Part shown: positions 1 through 13,300 of the stretch, one piece after another
Position numbering within the stretch: the stretch's first letter is position 1
Layout: the number at the start of each line of letters is the position of its first letter
Assembly (NCBI RefSeq): GCF_023721935.1
Contig: NC_064810.1
Span: 57,641,011 to 57,705,010 of the forward strand
Length of the DNA: 64,000 nt
Source: Panthera uncia
Taxonomy: Eukaryota; Chordata; Mammalia; Carnivora; Felidae
Reading direction: 5' to 3'
Position numbers and translations under genes: made by a program
The notes under the pieces: model-generated
The model's input: only the letters and a program-made list of their open reading frames with translations
The model's database searches: none
What the model was told of the DNA's origin: nothing

Positions 1-110
1 TTTTGACCTAAAAACCTTAACAATTTCTCTAGCCAAATTGAGCATGACATTAATCTCCTCCTTTGTTTTCATAGTAATAGCAATTTCCGGGTGATCATAC
101 TCTAAGTAGC
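1..110 (-). CDS. SLC9C1: SLC9C1 coding exon 19 (cut by the window edge)
   Basis: Residues 811 (split) to 847: YLEYDHPEIAITMKTKEEIN then VMLNLAREIVKVFRSK, still open at position 1. Acceptor tatttttcag. Exons for the cyclic-nucleotide-binding domain should follow to the left, outside the window. Confidence 0.88.
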
Positions 111-3100
111 CTGAAAAATAACACAATATTTTCAGAAAAAATAAGAACATTATTTAAATATTTCATGTGGACAATAAGCTCAATATTTTTGCTCTAAATC
201 CATGGAGTACAACCCTCAACACAGAGAAATATATCTTTCCCTGATGAGTCCTCTGCAATCAATCATAATTCACCAGCAGCAGCATAGTTCTGTTTACCAT
301 TTTCTTGTCGGCTTGTACTTACACCTATGCCCATGAGGAAGGACAGACAGCCCCAGTCGTAGGATTAGCAGTTACACTGATCCACTTGCATGGAACACTG
401 AGAGGCTCTTCTGGTTTCTAGGTCTGGGGTTTATGTCCCACTTTTCCATTCTGTTTGAATTAGGATTTTTGACTACAAACTGTGCACTTAGATATGGCTT
501 TTGATTAAGTCCTCTCATTCATCCTGGGTTATTGCCCACCCAGCATGCCTGTGCGTCTAGATGACTCATCCATCTATGCTCTTCTGCCTGTCTTATCTGG
601 ATTCCTAAATGCCCACAGAACTTCATTCACTTAGATTCTACATTTGGGCTTTTATGCTCTTCTGCCTGTCTTATCTGGATTCCTAAATGCCCACAGAGCT
701 TCATTCACTTAGATTCTACATTTGGGCTTTTCCTTGGTGATGACTTCTTGTCTGGCTTGATGACTACCTGCTGTGCAAGATCTCTCAAGTCCAGTTCCAT
801 TCTCATGCTTGCTGTACCCTTTTACTGCCCACCATCTGTATCAAACCCCCTCCTTCTCCTCACACATGAACACTATACTATAGGAGTGTGTCTGTCCCAC
901 TTCCAGTATTAATCCTCTACTAGGAGCATGATGTGGCATGACTCAGGGAATAAGCTGGTGCCATGTTTAGGCATAGAGCCTTTCAGGAGACATATCAGAG
1001 ATCTGTGAAGCTCGGTTGTGATTTCAACTTATGAAGCTAAATCTTCACATGGCAACTCTATGGCAAGTGGAGAGAAAAAGTAACTTTTTCCCCTGTATTG
1101 CTCAGGAAGGTATGTGTAATTTTGGTTTGGAAGAAAATAGAATTTATAAGGTGATAATAGTGTGTATAAACATGCAGTGCTAATGTGTTTCCTTTAAAGA
1201 GGAATTAAAAGGGCTTCATTGAGGTATAGGGCAGAAAGAACAAGCGTGGAGAGGTAATATTACACTAAACCCATGCAGCCAAAGATATGATCATGTTGAT
1301 TGTTGAAGTTACTCACTTTATTATTAGTAATAAATAGGTTGCCTTAACAATCGGTTTAGTTGTCAAAACAACTGACTTTCAGAAGTAATGATAATAAGAG
1401 ATGGTTGTGCTTAATCTTTAGAATGAGGGTTACCTACCTAGCTCTTTCAGAGCATGTCCTGTATTCTTCATTATCCTCCTTAATAATACCTACGAAATAA
1501 AAGAAGCATTATCCCCATTGGAAAACAAGCTGTTATAAAATGTCTTTACATTTGCAGCTGATGGATTTTTAACCTAACTAATAACTTTAAAGAAAAATAT
1601 AATGGGGAGCTTTTTAGGGATTAGAACTGAGTTTTGTGCAATAACCTTAATTTGCTCCAGGAAGAGTGGTAGAGAGAGTAAAAAGTGGCATAACAGGTTG
1701 ATTTTGAGAAGCCTGAAGGCAAGTCATATTTTTTTTCTCTAAAAGTAACTTGCTTTAGGTTACTATTGATTCTGAAAAACACACACATGGTAGATATTTT
1801 CCTCTTCAATGTTATTAAAGCCTCTAAATTGGGGATACAGGGGAAGCTTTCAATCTTAAGTGAGGTAAAATGTTTGGCCAAGCTGTGTGAGAGCAGTAGG
1901 GACTAAAACCAGACAACATCTTAGAGATTCAGGTCCTTTTATATTTCCTACTGTGTATTCTCAAATTCCAGGGCTAAATATCCTTTTTCCAGATTAGAAA
2001 AGGTAACAAAATTCAGGAAAACAGTTTGATTTATTTATTTTTTTTATGTTTATTTATTTTGAGAGAGACAGAGACAGCATGAGCAGGGGAGGGTCAGAGA
2101 GAGAGGGAGAGAGAGAATCCCAAGCAAGCTCCTCATTGTCAGCTCAGAGCCTGATGTGGGTCTCGAACCCATGAACCATGAGATCATGACCTGAGTAGAA
2201 ACCAAGAGTCGGTCGTTCAACCAACTGAACCACCCAGGCACCACCAAGAAAACAGTTTTAAAGTTCCAGGTGATAAAGAAAGGAAAGATAATTTTGTGTT
2301 CTACTACATATCATCAGTTCAATTTTCCTGACTATCGAGATTTGGGTACATTTTACACAGAATTTAGATGTTCTAAATTGCCTTGAAAGGTAAATGTTTC
2401 ACATAGTTGACAAACTTGTGAGAACATAGTGTTAGTCTGCCTCAGTCAAAACAGTAAAAAACAAAATCTAGGGGGTGTCTGGCTGGCTCAGTCAGTAGAG
2501 CATGCAACTGTTGGAGCCACACATTGGGTGTAGAGCTCACTAAAAAAAAAAAAAAAAAAAAAAAAAAGGAAAGAAAAAAGAAAAGGAAAAAGAAAAGAAA
2601 GAAAAAAGAAAACTAAAATCTAGAACTTAGGCCCTAGAATTCTCTTTGCTGTTTACTACCTATGTGACTTTGAGCATAATCATTCAACCTCTCTTGGCTA
2701 CCCCCCACCTTAACTGTGTAATGAAAGAATTAGACAAGGTTTCCTTCTAGATGAGTTATTATTACTCTTCCCAGTTTCCAGATCCCCATCCTTTGCTTCT
2801 ATTACTATTTACCGTGGGGAAATGAGGCATATAGACAGGAGGGGAGCCTTTGGGAACTATGAGGAAGTTCTGGTTGATCAACACTGCCATCACGTCTCAT
2901 CCTCCAGTGTTTCCTGTTGAGCACAGCTATAGGTGAAAGATCCTGCAACTTGGATCAGGAGGGAACTACCCACTGCACACAGGCTTCACAAGAGCTTCCA
3001 CAAGAATGAAAAGGTGGGTTGCAAAAGCCTCATGACTTGCTACTGTGGCACAGACATTTCAGTAAGGAGGCATTTGAGTAATACAGGTGTAGACTAGTTT

Positions 3101-6100
3101 AAGTTTTTACAGAAATCACTCAGGGAATCAGGAGTCAGGGACCACACCTACACATAGGGACAGAGAACATAATGGGTGGGGCAGTGGAGGGACTGGAGGA
3201 GTAAACCCTCTCCTTAGTATTTAAAGTTTTTCTCACCTGTTTAACTTGCTTAGAACTTGAAATTTGATCAATTATAGTCATTATGTCTGCTTCACCTTGG
3301 ATATAACCTTTTAGTATAGCATATTTAAAGGATAGCTGATGACTCATCTTTTTATCTATTATTTGCAGCAACTTGGGGGTTATGAGCTGAAAAAAGCAGA
3401 ACTACTATTTAATATAAATTGTATACATTTAGTTAATTATATGTCTATTAGTTTACCTAAAGTAGATAATGCTAAGAAATAACATTCTTTCAACGATAAC
3501 TATAGTAACCTGTCGAGGTTCTTAGTTATTTTATTCATGATAACTTTATAACTTCATGACTACAGCTATTTCCTAGTAACTAATAACGTTGGGCACCTAT
3601 GTGAAGTGATGACTTTACTCTTTACTTATGTCCCTTATATAGAACTGGATGTTATTTTCAACTGACTTAACTTCTTGGAAAACAAAGCAATTAATCTTTT
3701 GGGCTTAAGTCAAAAAATGTCTATAAAGTATTGCTATTTTACCTGCAAAATCTCCTACTAACCTTCTTGCTAGAAGGTTTATTTGGGGGTTAGAACCCAC
3801 CACAATTATGCTTCTTGTGTGACCCCACCATTAACTTCTCGTTGTTTCTTTGCTGAGGTTTACATTTCCAGATTATCTCTTACCACTGAGCAATCCCCTC
3901 ACTTCAGTAGAGTTGGCTATTTCTGGTGTCCTGTCTATGCTCCATAACCTCCATAGTCTGCCTTCCAACCACCTGCCATTAATCCTAGAAGAGCTAGTTT
4001 ATGTTCATCTTTCAAGATTCAGTTCAAGTATCACAAGTATCACCTAATAAAGGAAGTCTTTTTTTTTTAAAATCTCATTAACGTTGTGTACAGACTCTGT
4101 TTTGCACTTGTATATTCTACAATATAACATTGGAACATCTAGATGACATATAATTTCCCTTCTACAATGAGTTCTCTGGGGGTAGAGAGTACAGATAATT
4201 TGTCTTCATGTTCCAAGGACTATCATCTGACATAAGATAAGAGTTCAGAGTTTCCTGAATATATATACAAACTTTTCTTAAGTTGTTTACCAGTTTTTTT
4301 CATTTAAAATATTTGGTAGACTCTGCATATCTTCCCATCAGAAAGAATTAAGTAGTCACTGAATACACTTTACTTGCCTTCCTTAGGTCAATTTGACCTA
4401 GCATTATATAGCACACTAGCATTACTTACGGTCTCATTTAGTAGTAAAACTGGAAAAGCTACCAGTTGCATACTTTTAGACCTAGTTATTTCTCTTGGTA
4501 GCACAATTATTTTTTAAGCATATGTAAAAAAACTTTAAATGTAAAGATTCTAACCTATTAGTTTTATTTCTAGATGAACTATGTTTTACTTAGCCTTGTA
4601 TCTCTCACAGTGCTTGTATGTGTATGTACCTTATTTGTGTATGAAGAGAGAGAGAGGTGGTGAGAGAGAGGGAGAGTATATCTGTATCCATATACATACT
4701 TCATATGCTTTGTGATGAGTGAGTTTCATGTCATTGAAATAATTGTATAGAAAAAATATCATACTTGTCATAGAAAGGTGTATTAGACAATCAAAGGTCA
4801 TTTCGATGCTGTGATTTTATATTACTATGAATTTATATAACATGAAATGTGCATTTTTCGGTTTCGTGACGTGTATGAATTTATACTATTTGTTTTGTCA
4901 CTGTGAATGGTTTGCATGGTTGTTTTGTTGATTTTATACCAGGTATCTATACCAGGTATCTATAAAAATATACATAATTTTGGGGTTAGTTTATATTTAC
5001 ATTAATACGGAATTTGTCATGTACTCTCTATTCAAGGAAAAGCTGTGATGAACATTTCTATACTTTCATATGCTAAGTAAACTACAAATATAATTTGGAT
5101 ACTCATAAAACACTGTTACAAAATCTAATTTGTGAAAGGGATATAACATTTGAAATATAAACATCATTCCAATAGAAAGTGGAAGCCATAAAACTAGTAA
5201 ACTTTAGTCCATATTCCATGAAGCAGTCATTAGAATTTGAAAATGAATGATTTTATAGTTCTTTACCTTTAAAATACGTAGTATGCGAAGAAATCGAACA
5301 ATTTTTAAAAAGATTACAGTTTGAATAAATTCAAAAGTATAAGTAATGTAATTTGTCTCAGTAAGAATTACATCTATGATGCCGACTAATGTAATTGTCA
5401 ACTCAAATAGATTCCAGGTATGTGAAAAATATTCCTTCCTCATTGCAGCCATCTGTTGATTTAAAAAAAACAACAACACATTATCTTGTTTGTTTTTGCT
5501 TTTACTGCAACATTTTCTACAATAACTGAAATATCACTCATTAGGTTTTTTTCTCTGATCTACCTTAAGACTACTTGTCTGAAATACTAGTAAATAATCA
5601 TATTAACTTGAAATTAAAATGGTTGGAATATTGAAGCGTCCATTCCAAGGGAGAAACTATTCAAAATTCCCTACTATTTTATGACAGTTCATTCTTTCAT
5701 TCCTTCTTTGTTTCAGAAAACCTACTATAGCTAAAAGAATGGGAAGTATTAAAAATGACTGGATTCAAGCCTGAGAAATTGGATTTCCAGTGGAATTTTG
5801 AAGGGAGAGTAGGCTTACAGAAGATAAATTTGTTAAGAATATGCTGTTTGAGATGTTTGCACAGTATTTTGTTGGGGAGATCCAGTCATCAGTTGTCTAT
5901 ATGATCTGAGGTTCTTGATAAAATCTGAGCAGGGAACTGAATTGGGAAGTCATTAGACTATAAATGGTAGTTGATGCCAGGGAAGTGAATGAGATAGGCA
6001 TGGTGTGTGAAGCTCTTTATTCTTTACGTCCACATCTCCTATCTCATATACCATATCCTTCATGCAAATCTAACACCTTTCCAATCTCCATGCTGACCAA

Positions 6101-6888
6101 CCCATCCCTAAGCTCCAGTCACTGGGAGTGACTTTCTTTCTTGTGGGCGTCCTAGTGTTGCTTCTGACTTTTCCCTTATTTTTGTTCATCAAGCTATGTA
6201 CTCACATACTCAACCTCCACTTTTCGATCCATATGACACAATACTATAATCAATTTGTGGGGGTTTATTTCCTCATTTTACAACTACCTTTATATTTGAT
6301 TTAAAAATCAAATCATGAAATGTTTTTCAAGTTTACAGGGATATGTATCACTCTACCTATCTATCTGTTTATCTATCTAGTATTAAAAAAATAAAATGAA
6401 CACTACTACCCTGCTAAGTTTAAGAACACTGCCAACACCTTTGAAACTCCCTTCAACACACACCATTTTGAACTTTATTTGTGCAAATACAAAATCAGTT
6501 CTTAAAGTATGGATGTTGGCTATTGAGTTGCCTTAAAAATTTACTTATCTTTAACGTTTTATTTATTTTTGAGAGATAGAGCGCGAGCAGGGGAGGGGCA
6601 GAGAGAGAGGGAGACACAGAATCTGAAGCAAGCTCCAGGCTCTGAGCTGTCAGCACAGAGCCTGATGCGGAACTCACACCCATGGACGGTGAGATCGTGA
6701 CCTGAGCTGAAGTCGGATGCTAAACCAACTGAACCACCCAGGCGCCCCAAAAATTTACCTTTAAAAATTAAAGTTTATTTGTTTGAGAAGTGAAAGAGAA
6801 TTTCACATACTCCTTTAGAAAATTGTGTATAGCTAATGCTGAAAAATGAAGTTAGGGAATCTCTCTGTGAGACATATAGCATGTTCAT

Positions 6889-6925
<37 letters not shown>

Positions 6926-9900
6926 TTTGGATTACCTTAAGTAGGGCCTCCATGATATAAAATGTAAGAAAAAAGTAGTTAGAATATTTTAATTCATGCT
7001 CATAGATATCATTTAATTCAGGTATCCAAGAAATTGTAATCGGAAACATATTCATCATTATCACAAGATATCCAACATACTCAAATTCATTAGTAAATAC
7101 GATTTTATGGCATGACTGAAGAAAGCAATGTCTGCAAAAAAAAAATAAGTTTTATCTGATAAAATAATTATACGGAATTATTTTCATTATATGCTCAGCT
7201 ATGTTCTAATCATCTATAGCACAGAAGCCAGCTTAGTTCTGGGTAGGAACAGTCACTCCCTAACACTTTCTGACATCCCACTTCAGATGCTGTCCTTTTA
7301 ATTTCCCCCTCTGCTAAATGTCTTCAGGCTGATTTCCTTTCTTTTTCCCCCACCTTCGTCAACTTTCATTCACTTTTACTTTTTTTTTAAAAAATTTTTT
7401 TAACGTTTATTTATTTTTGAGACAGAGAGAGACAGAGCATGAACAGGGGAGGGGCAGAGAGAGAGGGAGACACAGAATCTGAAACAGGCTCCAGGCTCTG
7501 AGCCGTCAGCACAGAGCCCGACGCGGGGCTCGAACTCACGGACCCTGAGATCATGACCTGAGCCGAAGTCAGACGCTTAACCGACCAAGCCACCCAGGTG
7601 CCCCTCATTCACTTTTACTTTTAATAGAAATACTTTTGGTCACAGATGGGAATAATGCAAACTGAAAGTATTTTAAAAAATCATAAAACAGGGGCACCTG
7701 GGTGGCTCAGTCAGTCAAGCCTCCGACTTCAGCTCGGGTCATGATCTCATAGTTTGTGAATTCCAGTCCTGCATTGGGCTCTGTGCTGATAGCTCAGAGC
7801 CTGGACCCTGCTCCAGATTCTGTGTCTCCCTCTCTCAGTGCCCTCCCCACCCCCGCGACCCTGTCTCTCTGTCAAAAATAAATAAACATTGGGGCGCCTG
7901 GAGGGCTCAGTCAGTTAAGCGCCCCGCTTCGGCTCAGGTCATGATCTCATGGTGTGTGGGTTCCAGCCCTGCATAAGGCTCTGTGCTGACAGCTTGGAAT
8001 CTGGAGCCTGCTTGGATTGTCTCCTTCTGTCTCTGCCCCTCCCCCACTCGTGCTCTGTCTCTTTCTCTTAAAAAGAAATAAACATTAAAAATTAACAGAC
8101 AAGTAAATAAACAAACATTAAAAAAATCATAAAACAAAGTCAATCCCTTCCACCTTCCGGAGATGACTATGATTAATAGTTTGAATACTGTTTTAAATGT
8201 AATCATTATCTATAAACACAAAAGAAATTATATTATACGTTTTGTTCTGTAATTTTTTTTTTTCTCTTAACAATGTGTCATGAGCATCTTTCTTTGTCAA
8301 GGCATAAAATCTGAGGGAAAAAAATGCCAGGAGGTGTGGTAGTGGAATAGTATACATCCACACTTCACCAAAAAATGTAAATTCATGCATATGTTTTGAA
8401 AAATAGTTTCTGTACCAAGTATGCCAGGGAGTGGAACTGTGGATACAAGGATTTACTTATGTATTTTTATTTTTTCATTTTTCAAGTAATATAATAATGC
8501 ATTATATTGTTAAAACTCAAGTGACGTGATTAATCAGCTGCTGAATTCAGATTAGGTAAATAGTGGATCGATCTCCCTACTCTCAGAGGTGGATCTGTAT
8601 TACTCAGGACCTGAAACTTTTACAATTTGGGACCCTGAAGATGACATTAGGAATAAATTATGATCCTGTCTTCACATTCCCAGGGACCTCTAAAGCCTTC
8701 GGCAGTGACTGTGTGAGGGAGGAGCCATAGAGAGAAGCCTTGTTAAAAGGCGCACTATTTATATAATTTGAAGAGAAATCAGAGTATAAGCGAAGCCTTG
8801 TCAAATTCTGCCCATCTCAGTTCTATCTCCAGAATGCTATTTTTACCTTTTTTAAACTTTCAGCTGTATTGAGGTATAATTAGATATAAAATTGTAGATA
8901 TTTAAAGTGTACATCGTGGTGATTTAATGTATACATTATGAAAAGAGTCCCCACACTAATGAATTAACATATCCATCATGTCCTATGATTACCTTCTGTG
9001 GGGGATGAGACCTTTCAGGTTCTAGTCCTTTAACAAATTTCAACTATACTATTGAGGGTTTTCAGCTAGAGTCACTGTGTCTTATATCAGTTTCTCAGAC
9101 CCGATTCATCTTCTAGCTGAAAGTTTGTAACCTTTTACCATCCTTTCTTTATTTCTTCAACCCCTCAGCTGGTAACCAGGTAACCACTTTGCTATTCTCT
9201 ATTTCTATGAGTTGATTTTTTCATTTTTTTCTTTTGTATACTCAACACATTAGTGATATCATGCAGTATTTGTCTTTTTCGGGCTTATTTTCACTTATCA
9301 TAATGCCCTTGACGTCCATCTGTATTGTTGCAAAAGGAAGGATTTCCTTCTTTCTCATGGCAAATAATATTCTCATATACCTTATTTTCTTCAATCAATC
9401 ATACACTGATGGACAATTAGGTTATTTTCATATCTTAGCTACTGTGAATAATGTTGCATTGAACATGGGAGTGCAGATCTCTTTGATATCTTGTTTTTAT
9501 TTCCCTTGGATATGAAAGGAGTTTTCACTGGATTGCTAGATCATATGGTAGTTCTATTTTGATTATTTTGAGGAATCTCCAAGCTGCTTTCCATAGTGGC
9601 TGCATCAATTTACATACTTATCAACAGTGTACAAGGGTTCCTTTTTTTCCACATCTTTGCCAACATGTACTATCTCTTGTCTTTTTGATGATAGGCATTC
9701 TAACAGGTGTGAGGTGATATTTCATTGCATTTTGATTTGCATTCCCCCGAGGAGTAGTGATATTAAGCACATTTTCAGGTATTTTTTTTACCATTTGTAT
9801 GTCTTCTTTGGAAAAGTATCTATTTATTTCCTCTGAGCATTATTTAATAAGGTGTTGTTTTGCTTTTTTGTTGTTGTTATTGAATTGTATGAGTTCTTTA

Positions 9901-10268
9901 CACCTATCAGTTACTAACCCCTTATCAGATACATGATTTGCAAATATTTTCTCCCACTCCATAGCTTTTAATTTTGTTTTTTTCTGTGCAGAAGGTTTTT
10001 ATTTTTTATTTATTTTAATTTTAAGATCACTTGTTTTATTTTTTAATTAAAAATTATTTTTTAATGTTTATTTATTTTTGAAGGAGAGACAGAGTATGAG
10101 CAGGGGCAAGGGAGTAGAGAGGGAGACACAGAATCCAAAGTGGATTCCAGGCTCTAAGCTGTCAGCACAGAGCCTGACATGGGGCTCAAATCCACGAGCC
10201 ATGAGATCATGACCTAAGCCGAAGTTGGATGCTCAACTGACTGAGCTACCCAGGTGTCCCTATTTATT

Positions 10269-10313
<45 letters not shown>

Positions 10314-13300
10314 ACATGCACACACATAAGTGGGAGAGGGGTAGAGAGAGAGGGAGAGAGAGGGAGAATCTTAAGCAGACTCTATGCCTATCCCCTGACT
10401 GTAAGATCATTGTGGCCTGAGCCAAAATCAAGAGTCAGATGCTTACCCAACTGAGCCACCCAGGAGACCATGTGCAGAAAATTTTTAGTTTGATGTAGTA
10501 CCACTTGTTTACTTTTGGTTTTGTTGACTTTGTTTTTGATGTCAAATCCAAAAAGTCATTGCCAAGACTGCTATCATGGAGTGTATCTCCCATGTTTTCC
10601 TCTGGGAGTTTTATGGTTTCATGTCTTACATTCAAGACTTTAGTCCATTTCAAGATTATTTTTGTGTATGGTGTCAGATAGTGGTCTAGTCCCATTATTT
10701 TGCATGTAGCTGTCCAGTTTTCCCAATGTCATTTACTGAAAAGACTGTAATTTCCTCATTGTATATCATTGATATACTCATCCCATCTATACACTCGGGG
10801 ATTCAGGGAAATAACCACACAGTGGACTTGCTGGATTATTATGAAACAGACTGGGTCAGAGACTCCCATATATTATCTGGCCTAAAAGCTTCCTGTCTAA
10901 CTTGAGAACTATAACAACATTTCAAGCCTTTGGTATCAGTACCATTTCTAATGCTATATCCCATGGTCTTTAAAAAAGTCTGGGTATTCTTTTTTTTTTT
11001 TTTAATTTTTTTTAACGTTTATTTATTTTCGAGACAGAGACAGAGCATGAACGGGGGAGAGTCAGAGAGAGAGAGGGAGACACAGAATCCGAAACAGGCT
11101 CCAGGCTCTGAGCTGTCAGCACAGAGCCCCATGCAGGGCTCGAACTCGTGGACCGAAAGATCATGACCTGAGCCGAAGTTGGACACTTAACTGACTGAGC
11201 CACCCAGGCTCCCCAGGGTATTTTCTTTTTCTCAATGCAAAGTAACTCTGGTAAAGTGACTTAAAGGTCGATCTGAGAAAAGATTGAGGCAATATTTATC
11301 CCATGTATTTGTGGTATTGCTGTAGATCTTTCTCAAGGGCTCTGGTTCTGAGAACTGACTCAGAAGGAAAGGGTGGGGAATCATGATCTTCCTTTGTAGT
11401 AGTTGATCTGATCCCTTTGCTCACCAGTTCTCTATCTTTAGAAAAGTCAAGTAAAATGTAGTTAACTATTTGTCTATATTGCCCTTTGACACACATTATT
11501 TGTTAACCATTCCCAGGTCAAGGTACTCTGACCACTACTCCAGGTTTGCTGTCCACAAAAGAAAGTATGCTCACCTTGCTTCTGACACTTAAGTGCTGCC
11601 ATCTGTCTTCTGCTATTCCCAAATCCTTTCGATACTGGTAAGATGAATTCCATGGCAGCCCCCACTACTGTCAACTGTGCCTTGCAGAAGACATCTATCA
11701 TTGAGTTTCTCAGTGTTGCCTCATGAAACTAAATGTCCTCTGGTCCTTTCCAGGGAGCAAAGTCATGTGGTGGGTCATTCATTCTCATATAATGATCTAG
11801 TTAAATATTCCAATTTTTATCATCTGCACTTCATTTACTGTAATTTATTGGCCTGGTCAAGCTTCAAAGAACCATCCCAAGAGTATAATAGTACCAGCTC
11901 CAAGTGTCCTTGGCAGAATGTTGAACCCTGAATCATCACGGATAAGACCACTATGCCAATAAATTCTCCCCAATCTGGCCTTATGTTTTAACCTTGTGGT
12001 CCAATACCCTCAAGACCCATTCTCTTATATGTTCTACTAGTATTTGGTAGTATTAGTCAGGCCCTGTAATTCCTTTAGTAGATGAGTTGTAGTCTCCTAA
12101 AGAAGGCACTATATTTTCCCCTCTGACCGTGTTGAGATCTGACCCGGGAAATTACCTTAGAAGCAATGAAAGGTAGTAGAGAATAACCTGGAAACAAAGA
12201 AAAGCTTTACCTTGTGATATATTTGTGGGCACTGAAGGTGACAGAAGGCTACTATTCTCTAGCAGGAAAAAAGATGGCTCCTCTGCCAGGTTAGCGTATA
12301 CACAAGCATGTGGGGGTTCAAGATCCTCAGCTCTATCCATCCAAGTGTTACCACTTTAGATCTCAGTGTCCTGACCCTTTTCTCTCAGAGCCCTCATACT
12401 GACACAGAAGCCTTGTCATTGCTCTAGGCATTTCTTATTCTTCGTGCAGCTCTAGTTGCGTCCCCTTAAAACAGATACACTATACCCACTTTTTGTTCGA
12501 TTCGGAATCATTTAAGTTGAATTTTTAATTTTAAGAATTATGTGTGTTTTTGTATCCAGTTTCTTTCGGTGATTGGACTTGTTCACGTTTGTGATTCCAT
12601 CACATCTTTTTTACACATTTACATTATTGGAATGTTATTCAGCCCTTAGTAATAAATGCTCCTATCTGGTAAGTACTTACCCAGTGCTAGTCCCTGGACT
12701 AGGTGCTTATAAACACACTATACATTCTTTCCCACAGTCCCAGGAAGAACAGAGGAGAACCCAACTGGCATACTTTGGTACCCATTGTGGGTCAGTTACC
12801 TTGTCAGAGGCCTTACATATCAGCCTCTAGAATATGACACAGATGTTGAGAACTGAAAAGCTCATTCAGATAATAAATGGCAGAGACTGAGATTCTAAAC
12901 CAAGCCATTGGGACTCCAGAATCTGCACTTGAGATGAATGATATTTAGAGACAGCCTACAGGGTACACTATCAATTATAGTTTTTAAAATCTCTCTTTCT
13001 TTAAGTTTCATCATCAAAAATAATTACTCAGAAAGTTGTAGCTTTAGTCAGTATTGAAGGCTTAAAAAACTATAATATGGAAATATCTTTCTAGTATTTA
13101 TTGAGTATGGTAGATTAAAGAGAGCCATATAACCTTTGATACTCTTATTGAGAAGAGGGGTCTATATTTCTTCCAGTTACATCTAAGAAAAGAAATAAAA
13201 GGCATCCAAATTGGAAAAGAGGAAGCAAAATGATCTCTAGTCATAGATGACATAGTCTCGTATGTAGAAAATCCTAGCAAATTCACAAAAAAGCAGAAGA

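Larger units (their letters stand above)
1490..3236. other. Intron 17 contents
   Basis: Two carnivore SINEs (2030-2243 and 2471-2610) with A-rich and GA-rich tails. The remaining about 1.3 kb shows nothing I can name. Confidence 0.5.
5453..6935. other. Intron 15 contents
   Basis: One SINE (6549-6748), a short CTAT/ATCT run near 6353-6380, and an AC repeat next to the exon 15 donor. Otherwise unassigned. Confidence 0.5.
8863..10740 (-). mobile_element. Old L1 ORF2/3' fragment, split by two SINEs
   Basis: Reads as L1 antisense (ccatttgtatgtcttctttgg, then tttggttttgttgactttg and tatggtgtcagatagtggtc). No long ORF remains in the L1 sense. Pieces are 8863-10001 and 10471-10740. Confidence 0.75.

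Noticed and set aside
7691..8120. tRNA genes in SINE heads
   Set aside because: The SINE heads are tRNA-derived but lack a foldable full cloverleaf; they are retroposon promoters, not tRNA genes.
9234..9836. Hydrophobic plus-strand ORFs resembling membrane proteins
   Set aside because: They are the antisense of an old L1 ORF2.
10750..12400. Possible endogenous-retrovirus internal debris
   Set aside because: Some phrases look retroviral or LTR-like, but there is no readable gag or pol motif and no paired LTR.
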